DNA from: Branchiostoma floridae
Lineage: Eukaryota > Chordata > Leptocardii > Amphioxiformes > Branchiostomatidae
Reading direction: 5' to 3'
NCBI RefSeq assembly: GCF_000003815.2
Contig: NC_049993.1
Coordinates: forward strand, 6,592,489 to 6,656,488
Length of the DNA stretch: 64,000 nucleotides
Numbering within the stretch: the stretch's first letter is position 1; the number at the start of each line of letters is the position of its first letter. The position numbers and the translations under genes are program-made. Under the pieces are notes generated by a model, which was not told the DNA's origin, did not search any database, and was given only the letters and a program-made list of their open reading frames with translations. Shown piece by piece: positions 42,620-53,183 of the stretch.

Positions 42620-43090
42620 TTACGGCCGCCAAAATTGCAAAAACTTTTTGTTCTGCAATGACATAAAAGAAAGAGACAAGAACATCCAAAGATGTGTAGC
42701 TAAGATTGTATGAAACCTCTAATGTCTTTTGACCATCCATTTATTACCTTTACCAAGAAGGTTGTGTTTTCGCAAGGACGTTGAAAAAGAACCTCATTGG
42801 ATTTAGGTTGTGGCTGTTGACCTATGTGCGCTGTGCGCATCTAATAAATTCGAGAAGATGTTGATGGATCTTCATGATATTTGGTATGGGTGCGTGGGTA
42901 GGAGTCGGGAAGACAGAGGTCAAGTTCGATAATGTGCATCGTAGCTGCTTCCTACGATGCTAATGTTTATTTATTTGTATATAAAACAGCATAACCTAGC
43001 ATATAAAAAAGATTGTGGATGGACGTTAGTGATATTTGGTAAGTGGGTGACGTCTTTTTTATTAGAACACATGTGGTCCTTTGTGCATTT
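42620..43090. other. intergenic; no feature recognised
   Basis: No exon, repeat with clear ends, or RNA gene was seen. Confidence 0.4.
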
Positions 43091-43092
43091 AG

Positions 43093-43190
43093 CCTACGGG
43101 CATGAACGTGCAATAAAGCCTACGGGCATGAACGTGCAATAAAGCCTACGGGCATGAACGTGCAATAAAGATTATTATTATTATTATGTT
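43093..43190 (+). mobile_element. retroelement 3' end with triplicated terminal unit and (ATT)n tail
   Basis: Three perfect 26-bp units beginning CCTACGGGCATGAACGTGCA occupy 43093-43170 and are followed by ATTATTATTATTATTAT. Repeated 3' units with a trinucleotide tail are typical ends of non-LTR elements or their SINEs. A diverged minus-strand relative (GCCTTCGGGCATGACTTTGC) lies at about 44370-44410. Confidence 0.65.
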
Positions 43191-43417
43191 AAGCGTCGAG
43201 GAAACGACGGTCAAGTTCGATGACGGGCCTCCTAGTGCCTTCCCATGGTACTGCAGCGGAACTTGAAAGTTTGATATCTACATCTGTGGAGGGGCTATGG
43301 TCATGAGTGGTGGATAGTTCTTTGGTCAAGGAAGGAGTAAGTGGTGCGAGTTTCCACCCACTAGCGGCTTGTTTGAAAATACAATTCAAAACTTAGGGAG
43401 ATCTTTGTAGGATTACT

Positions 43418-43574
43418 CTCCAAGCAGAGGTCAGGCCCCGGCTTTTTTTTTTTTACTTTCTTTAGTCGCTTTTATCGGACGGCGGACATTGAAAAAAAGG
43501 TACAAAATAGAAAGCCCGATAAAAACGACTAAAAAAACGTCAAAAAATAGCCGGAGCCTGACCTCTGCTTGGAG
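43418..43574. mobile_element. MITE with CTCCAAGCAGAGGTCAGG ends
   Basis: The inverted ends CTCCAAGCAGAGGTCAGG and CCTGACCTCTGCTTGGAG enclose an A/T-tract interior with AAAAACGACT/AGTCGCTTTT arms. The right part (43528-43642) is duplicated in tandem at about 43670-43790. Confidence 0.7.
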
Positions 43575-43799
43575 CAGGGATTTGTTGATTTCTATTTTAT
43601 TTTTGGCAGGTAAGTACTTGAGGTGATGATAAACTTTATGAGATACATGTTTTTTTATGAGATACTAAAAAAAAACGTCAAAAAACAGCCGGAGCCTGAC
43701 CTCTGCTTGGAGCAGGGATTTATTGATTTTTTGTTTTGTTTTTGGCAGGCAAGTACTTGAGGTGATGATAAACTTATTAAATGAGATACATTTTATGTA

Positions 43800-45240
43800 A
43801 ATTAGATCCCGCTGGAGACCAGCCTTTATAACAATTGCGACAGTATAACTAACCCACCTGTAAGGTCCTGCGATTAAACAAAGATCTGATATGTATAGAA
43901 TGACCTCTGGTGAACCCCTGAGGATCATTTATCCAGCTTTTGAATAATTTCACACAGCCAAGGAATATTATGAAGTCACTGTTTGGATAAAGAAATCAGT
44001 ATTTAACTTTAATTTTGTTATCACAAGCTTCTAATCCCTCTCTTGATACAAAGGGCATCTATAGTATAATGACACACTTTTTCACGCAGAAACTTTCACG
44101 AAACTTTTCTTTCAATTGCTGAACCTTGTGAACGATTCGAGTTTTGTTCCCAGGCATTTAGGGTGTTCCCAGGCGTCTAGAGTGAATTGGGCGCGATCAG
44201 CCCACTTCAAAAGGGGCACCCTGCATACATATCCACACACCAATCCATCCACATATCCACCACGTTACATACATGCATCCATCCGCACATCCAACCATTT
44301 ATCACGTTTGACATGCATGCATCCACACATCACGTTACATACAGACATATACATCCATCGATCATAGACCAAGTTTATTTGCAAAGTCATGCCCGAAGGC
44401 TAATTGCAGGAACATTCTCGAGGAAAACAAAATACAATGTAGTACATAGCACTAATGTCGATTCAGCTGAAGTTGCATCTTATTATTGCATTTGACTTCT
44501 TCTTAGAAGGCAGTGGTTAATGAACTGTCCCACACCCAGCAAAATAAGTGGGTTTTGTGACTTCAGTAAAAATGTAGTCTTTTGGTGATGTCCTAGGTTG
44601 CAAAAACTGGGTGAAATTGTAGCGATTGTTTGGAATAATCGGTTTCTTTCAACCTCATAGTGAGGACACTGACTAATAAAATATCTTTCATTTAAAATGT
44701 ATTTCATTTCATACAAGCACAATGTTACATACATACATACAGATAAGCATGCACAGAAAACACACAAAAGCATGCATACGTTTATGAAGGTCAGGCATCC
44801 AGGTAAACAATATACAAATACAATGCAATCTCTACAACTCGATAAAAAAAACGGAGATTTACTTCCGATCCGGACGTTTCGAGTGGCAGCCGTCACTCTG
44901 CTTCATCGTCACAATAATGATGCATGCATTTATCATTAAATGAAGCATGCAAACATACACCCCACGTATGCATTTGTCGACAAGCATACATGTATACGCA
45001 CATACAGAAAAGTTTTGAATGCTACAGTCCAAGGACAGGAGTTGGCGTCCGACGACGAGGTTCTTGGCGATCATATTTTGACTCATCGGCATCAATTCAT
45101 GAATGCAGCCAACTAATGAGTGCAAATAAAAAGCAGTCTGTTTGGGTTCAAATTGTGTTTCAGGCAAACTACTGATACATGCCTGCAAAGTGTACATTTT
45201 CTAACCAATCTCGAAATTCACATACAATATTATATAACAG
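43800..45240. other. intergenic with ATCCA/CATA simple sequence and decayed retroelement pieces
   Basis: CATCCA/ACATAC-rich simple sequence runs at 44220-44360. A minus-strand GATGAAGCAG-hairpin-CTCGAAACGTCC motif lies at 44870-44910, of the kind found in other repeats here. No gene was recognised. Confidence 0.5.
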
Positions 45241-45279
45241 TTAATAATACTTTATTATACTTTGTGTCAAAAACAAATC

Positions 45280-45420
45280 TACATTAGTTGCAACAGTCTA
45301 AGCTACAGAAGTCCAACAGTCTAGAAGCTATACTGACAGTCTAAGCTACAGAAGTCCAACAGTATACTGACAGTCTAAGCTACAGAAGTCCAACAGTCTA
45401 GAAGCTATACTGACAGAAGT
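45280..45420. repeat. tandem repeat, AGTCTAAGCTACAGAAGTCC unit
   Basis: About three units contain AGTCTAAGCTACAGAAGTCC and GTCTAGAAGCTATACTGAC. One unit is shortened. Confidence 0.75.
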
Positions 45421-45519
45421 TCTTCACAGCAACGTTGATCTGCGTCCTCCAGAAGTGCCGTCTTCTTCGTACACAACCCACACACATCTTAAGTTAACAA
45501 AGTAGTTGCCTTCACTACA

Positions 45520-45725
45520 AAACATTTTATGACGGTAGTTGCCTTCACTGCAAAACATTTTCTGACGGTAACTGCTTTTATTACAACATCTAAAGAAGGA
45601 CTACTGCCTTTATTACAAACATGGTAAGACGGCAACTGCCTTTAGTATAAACATCTTAAGATGGGAACTGCCTTTATTAAACGCATCTAAAGAAGGGCAA
45701 CTGCCTTTATTGCAAACATCTCAAT
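45520..45725. repeat. diverged tandem repeat, ACTGCCTTTATTACAAACAT unit
   Basis: Units of about 30-38 bp share GGTAACTGCCTTTATTACAA and CATCTTAAGA. The same family resumes at 46590-47110. Confidence 0.7.
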
Positions 45726-46204
45726 GACTATAAGCTACACTGATATTAGTTCTTCACAGCACCGTTCTTTTGCAGCACATTATAGACATTACACTGAAAC
45801 TCCATTGTCCAGAAGTTGCCTTCTCCCTCCCAGTAGAGCAGAAGTCCCCCAAAGTGTCGTGTTCTCTCTCCCAGGCTGGAACCAAAGCTCTGCACATGTC
45901 TTGTTAAGGATCATTGTGGTGGTGCAAAGGTATACATTGAAAATGTTCTGTCATATATAACAACAAAGGAACACACCCACAGACATGTTCACAAATTCAG
46001 CTCCCCTGACCCGTTAAGAAAAAAAGTACACTCATGTCTCAATTCTGAAAGAAACTCGACAGAAACACTAAGAAAAGCAGACTGACCCATTCTCAAATAT
46101 TTCTCAATTCTGAAAGAAAATCAACAGAAACACAGCTACAGAGCCATATTGACGAAATTTCGTTTTCTCCCGAACCTCCACTGACTGCGGAATGCAACAG
46201 AACA

Positions 46205-46540
46205 GACACACAATCATCACCCTGGAAGAAAAGCAACAGTACAAGACAGATGCATCTTCAAACTGGAAGAAAAGCAGCAGTACAAGACAGACACACATCA
46301 CCCCTAAAGAAAAGCAACAGTACAAGGCACACATCTTCACCCTGGAAGAAAAGCAACAGTACAAGACACACATCTGCAAACTGGAAGAAAAGCAACAGTA
46401 CAACACACACATCTGCAAACTGGAAGAAAAGCAACAGTACAAGACACAGATCCGTGCAGTACAAGACACACATCCGTGCATGCATGCAAAAAGGAAGAAA
46501 AGCAACAGTACAACACAGACATCTTCACCCTAGGCCTGGA
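46205..46540. repeat. 39-bp minisatellite, CTGGAAGAAAAGCAACAGTA unit
   Basis: Eight or so units share CTGGAAGAAAAGCAACAGTA followed by CAAGACACACATCT. Because the commonest unit is 39 bp, open frames run through on both strands and give 13-residue peptide repeats. These look like by-products, not genes. Confidence 0.85.
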
Positions 46541-46589
46541 AGAAAAGGAACAGAATACTCATGTTAACAGGATTTTTTCCTTCACTGCT

Positions 46590-47110
46590 AACTTTCTTTA
46601 GACGGTAATTGCCTTTATTACAAACGTTAACATATTAAAACTTAGTAACCTTTATTACAAACATCTTAAGACGGTAACTGCCTTTATAACAGACATCTTA
46701 AGACGGCCACTGCCTTCATTGCAAACATGTAAGGCGGTAACTGCCTTTGTCTATCGATCTAAGCTATATCGGTCTAGAAGCTACACTGGCTTCACAGCAC
46801 TGTTGCTCTGCCGCGCATTATAAAGTCTAGAAGTTGAAGAAGAAAACCAATAGCACAAGACGGACACACATCTTCAACCTGGAAGAAAAGCAACACTATA
46901 CACATGTTAACAGGATAGTTGCCCTCACTGCAAACATCTTAAATTACCTTCACTTAAAACACTTAAGACGGTAACTGCCTTCATTACATACATCTTAAGA
47001 TGGTAACTGCCTTTATTACAAATATCTTAAGACGGTAACTGCCTTTATTACAAACATCTTAACAGGGTAGCTGCCGTCACTTCAAACATGGAGGTACTAG
47101 TAACTGCCTT
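46590..47110. repeat. diverged tandem repeat, ACTGCCTTTATTACAAACAT unit (second block)
   Basis: More than ten imperfect units with CATCTTAAGACGGTAACTGC are present, interrupted at about 46840-46900 by one unit of the 39-bp minisatellite. Confidence 0.7.
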
Positions 47111-47599
47111 TTTGAAAAACATCTTAAGATTTATCTGGTACTGGTGCAGCAATAAAGCTCCGGTGATTTCTGAAGATATCATGTCGGATACATGTAGATG
47201 TATACCTTGAAAATCCATTAATGAAGGCACAATGTGTTTGATTTATTTCACATTTTTATTAATACCTATTGTGTAAGACTCTGGTAGCCAACGTCATCAA
47301 GTGAGCTAAACATGACTTCGCACAAACTTTTACCTGGAGAGTGAGGTTTTTTTTATAGCTTCACGAAAGGATATGAGAAAAAATACATTTTACAGACTCG
47401 TTGAATTGTTCTTATTATTTTATTTAACGAAAATAAGTAGTGAGTTGAAACAACGAAGCTTACATACATGTCTCTCCGAAGTTTACCACGTAAAGGTCTT
47501 TTGGTCTCGGCATGTAATTAATTACCTGCTCTAAAAGGGGGTGCAAAATAATTGGACAAAGAATTGCTTAACGCGAAGCTAGATAGTGCAGAATACAAA

Positions 47600-48720
47600 A
47601 TGCATTTTATGTACTATTCACAGTCTTTGTCGCAAACATGACAATTAACTTACTAAGGACTGAAATCAAAAGGTGGAATCCTACAAGAAAGGTTAGGCAA
47701 GTAACCAGTGCAGGGGTCCGGCCTACTGGGTTACATCACCGGGATGGAATCGAACTGCAAACCTTGTCTCGACAAATGAAATGAAAATCACAGGTAGAAG
47801 ATAGTGTAGTACAAAAAGATACCTACCTCCGTGGAGGGGGCTCTAAAGAATCAAATCCAAATCGTATGCCACATTCGTATCCGTACAAGGTGCCCAAGGT
47901 CAAAACCATAGAGGGAGGTGATCATATCTTTTACTGTACATCAACAATGGAACCCTTTAAAGTTTGGGTCGACGTCTTTTGATCATTGCGAAAGATCAAA
48001 CAGAGAATACAGGCCAATAGGGGAGGAGATAGTGGAACTCTTGACTCCACCGGCCAAAGGCACTACCTATTTAGACCTGTATGTCGCAGTTCTTTTGGAT
48101 ATCGTATCGTGTGCAAACTACACCACCATGCCTCGGAGCTTTTCTCTGGCGTTCCCCTCGCTGGCACTATGTATTTAAGCCCCCATGGGGAAAAGGGGCC
48201 CTGGTGTTCAAGCCAAATGTAGATCTTTAAGCCTCACGCATTTTCATTCCGGGCAAGTAGCCCGCACCAGCCTCCATAGTCCTATAAACATGGCATATAA
48301 TTTGGGTCCATACCCGGACTCACTCGGTGGTGTACAGTAGCCAATGTTTGCAAACACGTTGCCGAAATGACTAAGTTTGTGTCGATGCACTATGATAGAT
48401 ATGGTCACCCCACTCTCTATGATCTTGATCTCTGACACATAATACGGAATCGAAAACTGCATACGATGTAGACTTAACTCTTCGGAACTCCTCTCGACGA
48501 AGGTAAGTATTTTTAAGGACAACACGATCTCCTACTTATGACTCTCTTTTCATTTGTTGAGACAAAGTTTGCAGTCCAATTCCATCCCGGTTCTGTAACC
48601 CACTAGGGCTGGAGCCCATGCCCTGGTTAGTTGCCTAATCTTTTCTGTTACGATTCCACCTTACGATTTAGCTCCTCAGCAAGTTGATTGCTATGTTTGT
48701 GAAAAATACTTTAAATCGTG
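47600..48720. repeat. large inverted repeat pair (arms about 47610-47800 and 48530-48715)
   Basis: The arms share AGGTGGAATC, AGGCAA.TAACCAG, GGGATGGAAT and TTTGCAGT blocks in opposite orientation over about 180 bp, with about 730 bp between them. Each arm holds a B-box-like GTTCGATTCC or GTCCAATTCC. They may therefore be two tRNA-derived SINEs in inverted order or a foldback transposon. No flanking duplication was found. Confidence 0.55.
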
Positions 48721-49130
48721 GAGTAGGCATTTTGTACTCTGTGCTAATCCAACACATGGTGTCTCTCTTTGTGCGTGTGTATGTGTGTGCATGCGTGCAT
48801 GATCGGGTTCGTTTGTGCGTGCGTGTGTCATGGACGGTAAAATGTAACGGCAGTCCTTCTGAGAAAATAAACTATCACAGAAAAAAAGGAAAAAGCCAGT
48901 TTGACCCCAAAGCAAACTTTCCCTACTCAAACACACACCAAACTGGACAGTGCTACTGAAACGTTGAACACCTAAGAAGCATTCCATCCGATTTGGATAT
49001 CAAACTTTTCAAAGCAATTGGACATTCGGGAATTCGCGTACGTGTTTCACTGAATACAAAGGGGATGTCCATTAAAATATACACGTTACATATACTAGTA
49101 TACATGTTTCCGTTCAATGCGTGTCTGCAC

Positions 49131-49301
49131 TAGCCTGGGTACCATCCGGAAAGTAGTTCGCTCCGGCGTCCATTATATGCTATAAACAGTCGCTTCTAGC
49201 TCTGACATTCATTGTACACTATATACAGTCGCTTCACTGTGTTTCACTGATAGAAGAAGCGAACATAGGAGCGAACTACTATCCGTATGGTACCCAGGCT
49301 A
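49131..49301. mobile_element. MITE, TAGCCTGG family, 9-bp target duplication
   Basis: The inverted ends TAGCCTGGGTACCAT (about 34 bp imperfect) are flanked by the exact 9-bp repeat TGTCTGCAC (49122-49130 and 49302-49310). Nine-bp duplications fit Mutator-like elements or Merlin. Confidence 0.85.
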
Positions 49302-50385
49302 TGTCTGCACTTGTTGGCAATTTTAGTCTCAACGTCTTGTAGGACTCTTGTTGTTTCTCTGGTTGACATTCCAACCCCGAATTTTTCTACGCCCTAAAAC
49401 GAAATTTCATCCGTTTCTTCATTATTTCAATCGCCCACGCTTTTCCAGCTTTTCTTAGCATTTTTGTGTGGAAAAATTCCGCGAAAATTTGACAAAAAAA
49501 AGCAGCTTTTTCTACATTTGGGGAGTGGGAATAAGGATGAGACATCCACGGACCACGCTATGGAAATAATTGATGCAGCACCTGTTGAACCTGGCGGCAC
49601 CGTGGCGGGAAATCTAAATATCAAAGGCACGAAGGTGGACGTGTTTGAATGGCTCAATATGATTCAGTCAAATTACTTCACGACATTTTTACATGTCATC
49701 TCACCCGAAAGAGATTTTTCCTTGGTCCCTTTATCTTATTCAGTCAAAGCAAGGAACTCGTTTAAGTCTGATTGCCCCCTCCAAATTACAGCTCTGTCAG
49801 TAAATGAAGACTCTTCGTCTATCTACTATATTTATTGTGTACCTTGCCGATATTGAACTATGCGGTAAAAACGTTGGCACACGACGCATACTACCCTTAA
49901 TTTTGCTATAATAATGTCATATTTCGTGATTTTGTCAATGCTCACAAAAAGGGTATCATACGAGTATTCAGAGTACATCGTTAAGTACGTTGAAAATAAG
50001 TACATGCAACTATTTATATAAAACATGGTGGCGATGCGCTTGAAGTTCAGCATCATCGTTCTGTTCGTCCGCTGTGAAAAGCTGATCAAATTAAATTTGA
50101 CCAAATCTGCAACGGGCAGTGATTACCAGCTAGAAAGGTAACATTTGCTAATACACTATGTTTACCTTAACTTGATCTAGCCTAACAAACCACTGTTGTT
50201 TATTCTAAGACACATTCATATTCATGATGTCAAGTACTGCCACTTGCTACATAATGTAATCGAACATCGCAGTGTGTAGTAGCTACTGTGAGTGTGTCTG
50301 TAGTAACCATGGTGACAGCTGGCTGGTCTAGGCCATTGACCTTATTTGCTCGGAGAAGAAGAAACAGAGCAAACACAAAGTTAGG
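49302..50385. other. intergenic; unassigned open frames
   Basis: An open plus-strand frame of 130 codons (49464-49856) and a short start at 50025 were examined. Neither has a recognised domain or convincing splice partners. No gene is called. Confidence 0.4.
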
Positions 50386-50760
50386 TAAGGCCACACCAAT
50401 TTAATTTCTTGGTTCACGGATTTTTTCATAAAAAATATGGAGCGATAGGGCGAAAAAAAAATAAAAATAAAATTGTAAAACGGTTGGGGTAAAGATAAGG
50501 GCTAGTCCAAAACATATAGAATAAAAAGTTTTCAGCTTGAAAAAAGTACAAAAACACTATTACTGTACAGTAACAGCACCTGTTCATTGAAAATTACAAA
50601 AGTAGTGTCTGTAAAGGCCAATTTGCTACACCAGAAAGTTGGTGAATGGTTTCATTGATGGTGAAAATTTGCTGAGTGGTAATTTTTATTTTTATTTTTT
50701 TTTCCAAAAAATAGGAGCGAGCGAATCCGTGAACCAATCAGTTAAATTGGTATGGCCTAA
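50386..50760. mobile_element. MITE with AAGGCCACACCAATTTAA ends
   Basis: About 36 bp at each end are inverted copies (GGCCACACCAATTTAATTTC against GGCCATACCAATTTAACTGA, both followed by TTGGTTCACGGATT). The 375-bp interior is very A/T rich. Confidence 0.75.
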
Positions 50761-51748
50761 GCACAAAATCAAAACAACCAGGACTAGAACAGTATGTTAT
50801 ACCTGTTTTTATTTGAAAAATAATACTATTAAATATTACCATCACAGTTGAACTCTCGATATCCAAATGACTATGATAAAATTGCGTGAATTTAATAATA
50901 AACTCATTAGCCAGAGTAACTATAAGATCAACTACTTGTAGTTGCGCAAACATAAAACAGTGCTTGCATATTCATTTGTATTCATAATTGTACTACATAG
51001 ATAATTAAGATTCATTAACATTCAAGCAATTGACTAATTAAGGTTTGTCTTTGAGATATTAAGATGCAGTCAGGTAGTCTAGGTATATTGTTGCATATGA
51101 AACATAAGTGTATATTAAATACTGATCAAGACTATTGCGACTATCATGAAGTGAACTACTGAACATTTCTGACAAGTATGTACAGTAAACCTCAATGTAT
51201 AATGAGTCTATTACACTTTGCCAGGTAATGTTATGTAGTAAATAGGTTCATAGATAAGCAATTAGCAAGATTTCTAAAATACAATTAAATAAGTTCCATA
51301 CACAATATTCATGTTTAACAGTTCAATAGTGCCTAAAAATAGAAAATCATACCTTTTCAGGAGATATCTATACCTTAACTAAATAGGAATATATTTCATA
51401 TCCTTCAAGCTAACTCAATGGCTTGCACATCAGAAACTGAACAGCTTTGCACTTGATGATTACATTGTCTATAAAGTTTAACACATTGCAGATGACATTT
51501 AAACCATCATGATTACATTATAAGATCATAATTATGGGTCTATGACCATTCAAATTATAACATGATGGCTATAAGGTAATTATGACCATCTATGTTTATC
51601 ATTACAAAGATAGTTCTACAGCAACATTATTATCAATAGCTATGTTACAGTGAGTGTATACTTTTGCAACAAAATTGCACTTTCAACATTTCAGTAAGTG
51701 AAAAGTTTCAACACCTGCAACAGTAAGACTATAACATCTTCTTATAAC
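50761..51748. other. AT-rich intergenic stretch
   Basis: No exon or bounded repeat was recognised. Confidence 0.45.
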
Positions 51749-52108
51749 CAGGGCTCGAAATTCATTTTTGAGATTAGGTGCACTGGTGCACCCAGCTTAA
51801 AAGATTGGGTGCACAAAAAAAATTTTGGGTGCACCACTTAAATTTAAGTAGAATGTCAAAAAACCTAATAACAAAACTTAGTTACAAGCTATCAAATCCT
51901 TAAACAAGTAACATGACAGACATTTTTATTACCTTTCTAACACTTAGATGTCAAGAATATGATGTATACTAGTATACTTGATATCTTTCCATACATAAAC
52001 CTAAGAAAATATTTGGGTGCACCCTGTGCACCCACTGAAAAAAATTGGGTGTACAGTTTCAATTTTGGGTGCACCTGGGTGCACATGCACCCAGTATTTC
52101 GAGCCCTG
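51749..52108. mobile_element. hAT-like MITE with CAGGGCTCGAAAT ends
   Basis: CAGGGCTCGAAATTC and GTATTTCGAGCCCTG are inverted ends. GGGTGCAC and GTGCACCC motifs repeat near both ends. The flanks are not an exact 8-bp repeat. It is related at its ends to 38147-38474. Confidence 0.7.
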
Positions 52109-52215
52109 GATAACTATCTACCCAATGGTGAAGTGGACTGGTCCCAATCTACAATTGTTGAGTTTTGTTGTACATGTATAATGTTTTGCTGTAAGTTATA
52201 TTGTCCATGTCAACT

Positions 52216-52284
52216 TAGCCTGGATACCATACCCCAACCTCAGATACTTGAGATCGGTCGGGCTGGGGTTTGGTAATCAGGCTA
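52216..52284. mobile_element. 69-bp MITE, TAGCCTGG family, 9-bp target duplication
   Basis: The inverted ends TAGCCTGGATACCATACCCC and GGGGTTTGGTAATCAGGCTA are flanked by the exact 9-bp repeat ATGTCAACT (52207-52215 and 52285-52293). Confidence 0.85.
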
Positions 52285-52293
52285 ATGTCAACT

Positions 52294-52949
52294 GTCACTG
52301 AACTCCTTATGTAAAGTTCTAGGGGCTGACAATTAACAGTCTCAAAGCTAGAGACAGTGAGATGTGAACGTCTTAGATAGTCATGACCCTCGGACTCAAG
52401 TTTTCATTAACTAGTTAAAGAAAAGAATGAAACTTGAGAAAAAATTGCATATGGTATTTAGGTCATATAAAAGGGTCAAACAAGAGATTGCCTCCTTTCA
52501 TTCTATAAACTTACACCTTATTAAAAACTAAAATTCATGTACATGCACATGCTTTTCTGTTATTCAAAAGCAATAAACATGTATGTGCAACAATTACAAA
52601 GCTATGTTAAATACAATATCTAGGCATTATTCTAGCTTTCACAAGATAAAGGCTATAAATCACTAGGAAGAGAGATAGATTAACTCAATGCCTTGTTAGA
52701 TATTTTCTCTGCTTCTACATGTACTAGTAATCTAAATACAAATAGCTATAAAATGTTAAAAAGAAAAACTATACATTTCATTATCTAAATACATTATATG
52801 TACATTGTCTCTGTCTTAACAACAAATGCATAAATAGATGTCATTCATTAGTATGTTAATCTGTCACATTTCATTTCATTTCATTTTATATTGACCACTG
52901 GCCTTGGATTTCAGTTCAGGAAGTTCAGGAACATATGTCCAACAGCTAT
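52294..52949. other. AT-rich intergenic stretch
   Basis: Nothing beyond short CATTT and CATG simple patches was seen. It may include part of the BTB-ZF B 3' UTR. Confidence 0.4.
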
Positions 52950-53170
52950 CGCTAGTTCACCTTTATTCGGTGGTAACCTATATCCGTTGTTTCTAAAAAC
53001 AGGGTACTTATGGACATCATGTTGACGGACGGTGATTTAAAACTACACAATTGTGAAAATGTTGCAATTTGAAACTGCCGTCCGTTAACTTCATGTCCCT
53101 AAATACCCTCTGTTTAGAGACAACGGATTTAGGTTACCCCGTTTACCCAGTGGATAAAGGTGACTTAGCG
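52950..53170. mobile_element. palindromic MITE, GCTAGTTCACCTTTAT family
   Basis: The most complete copy: CGCTAGTTCACCTTTATTCG at the left and GGATAAAGGTGACTTAGCG at the right, with inverted AACCTATATCCGTTGTTTCT and TGACGGACGG blocks inside. It ends 14 bp from the BTB-ZF B stop codon, so it lies in the 3' UTR. Confidence 0.75.
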
Positions 53171-53183
53171 CTATCTACTGTTG

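Noticed and set aside
49464-49856. 130-codon plus-strand frame
   Set aside because: Composition looks random after the first third, no domain was recognised, and no flanking exon fits. It cannot be excluded as a novel gene but is not supported.
50310-50385. plus-strand start with an Arg-rich peptide and a GTAAGG donor
   Set aside because: The apparent donor belongs to the left end of the MITE at 50386, so the exon-like look is accidental.
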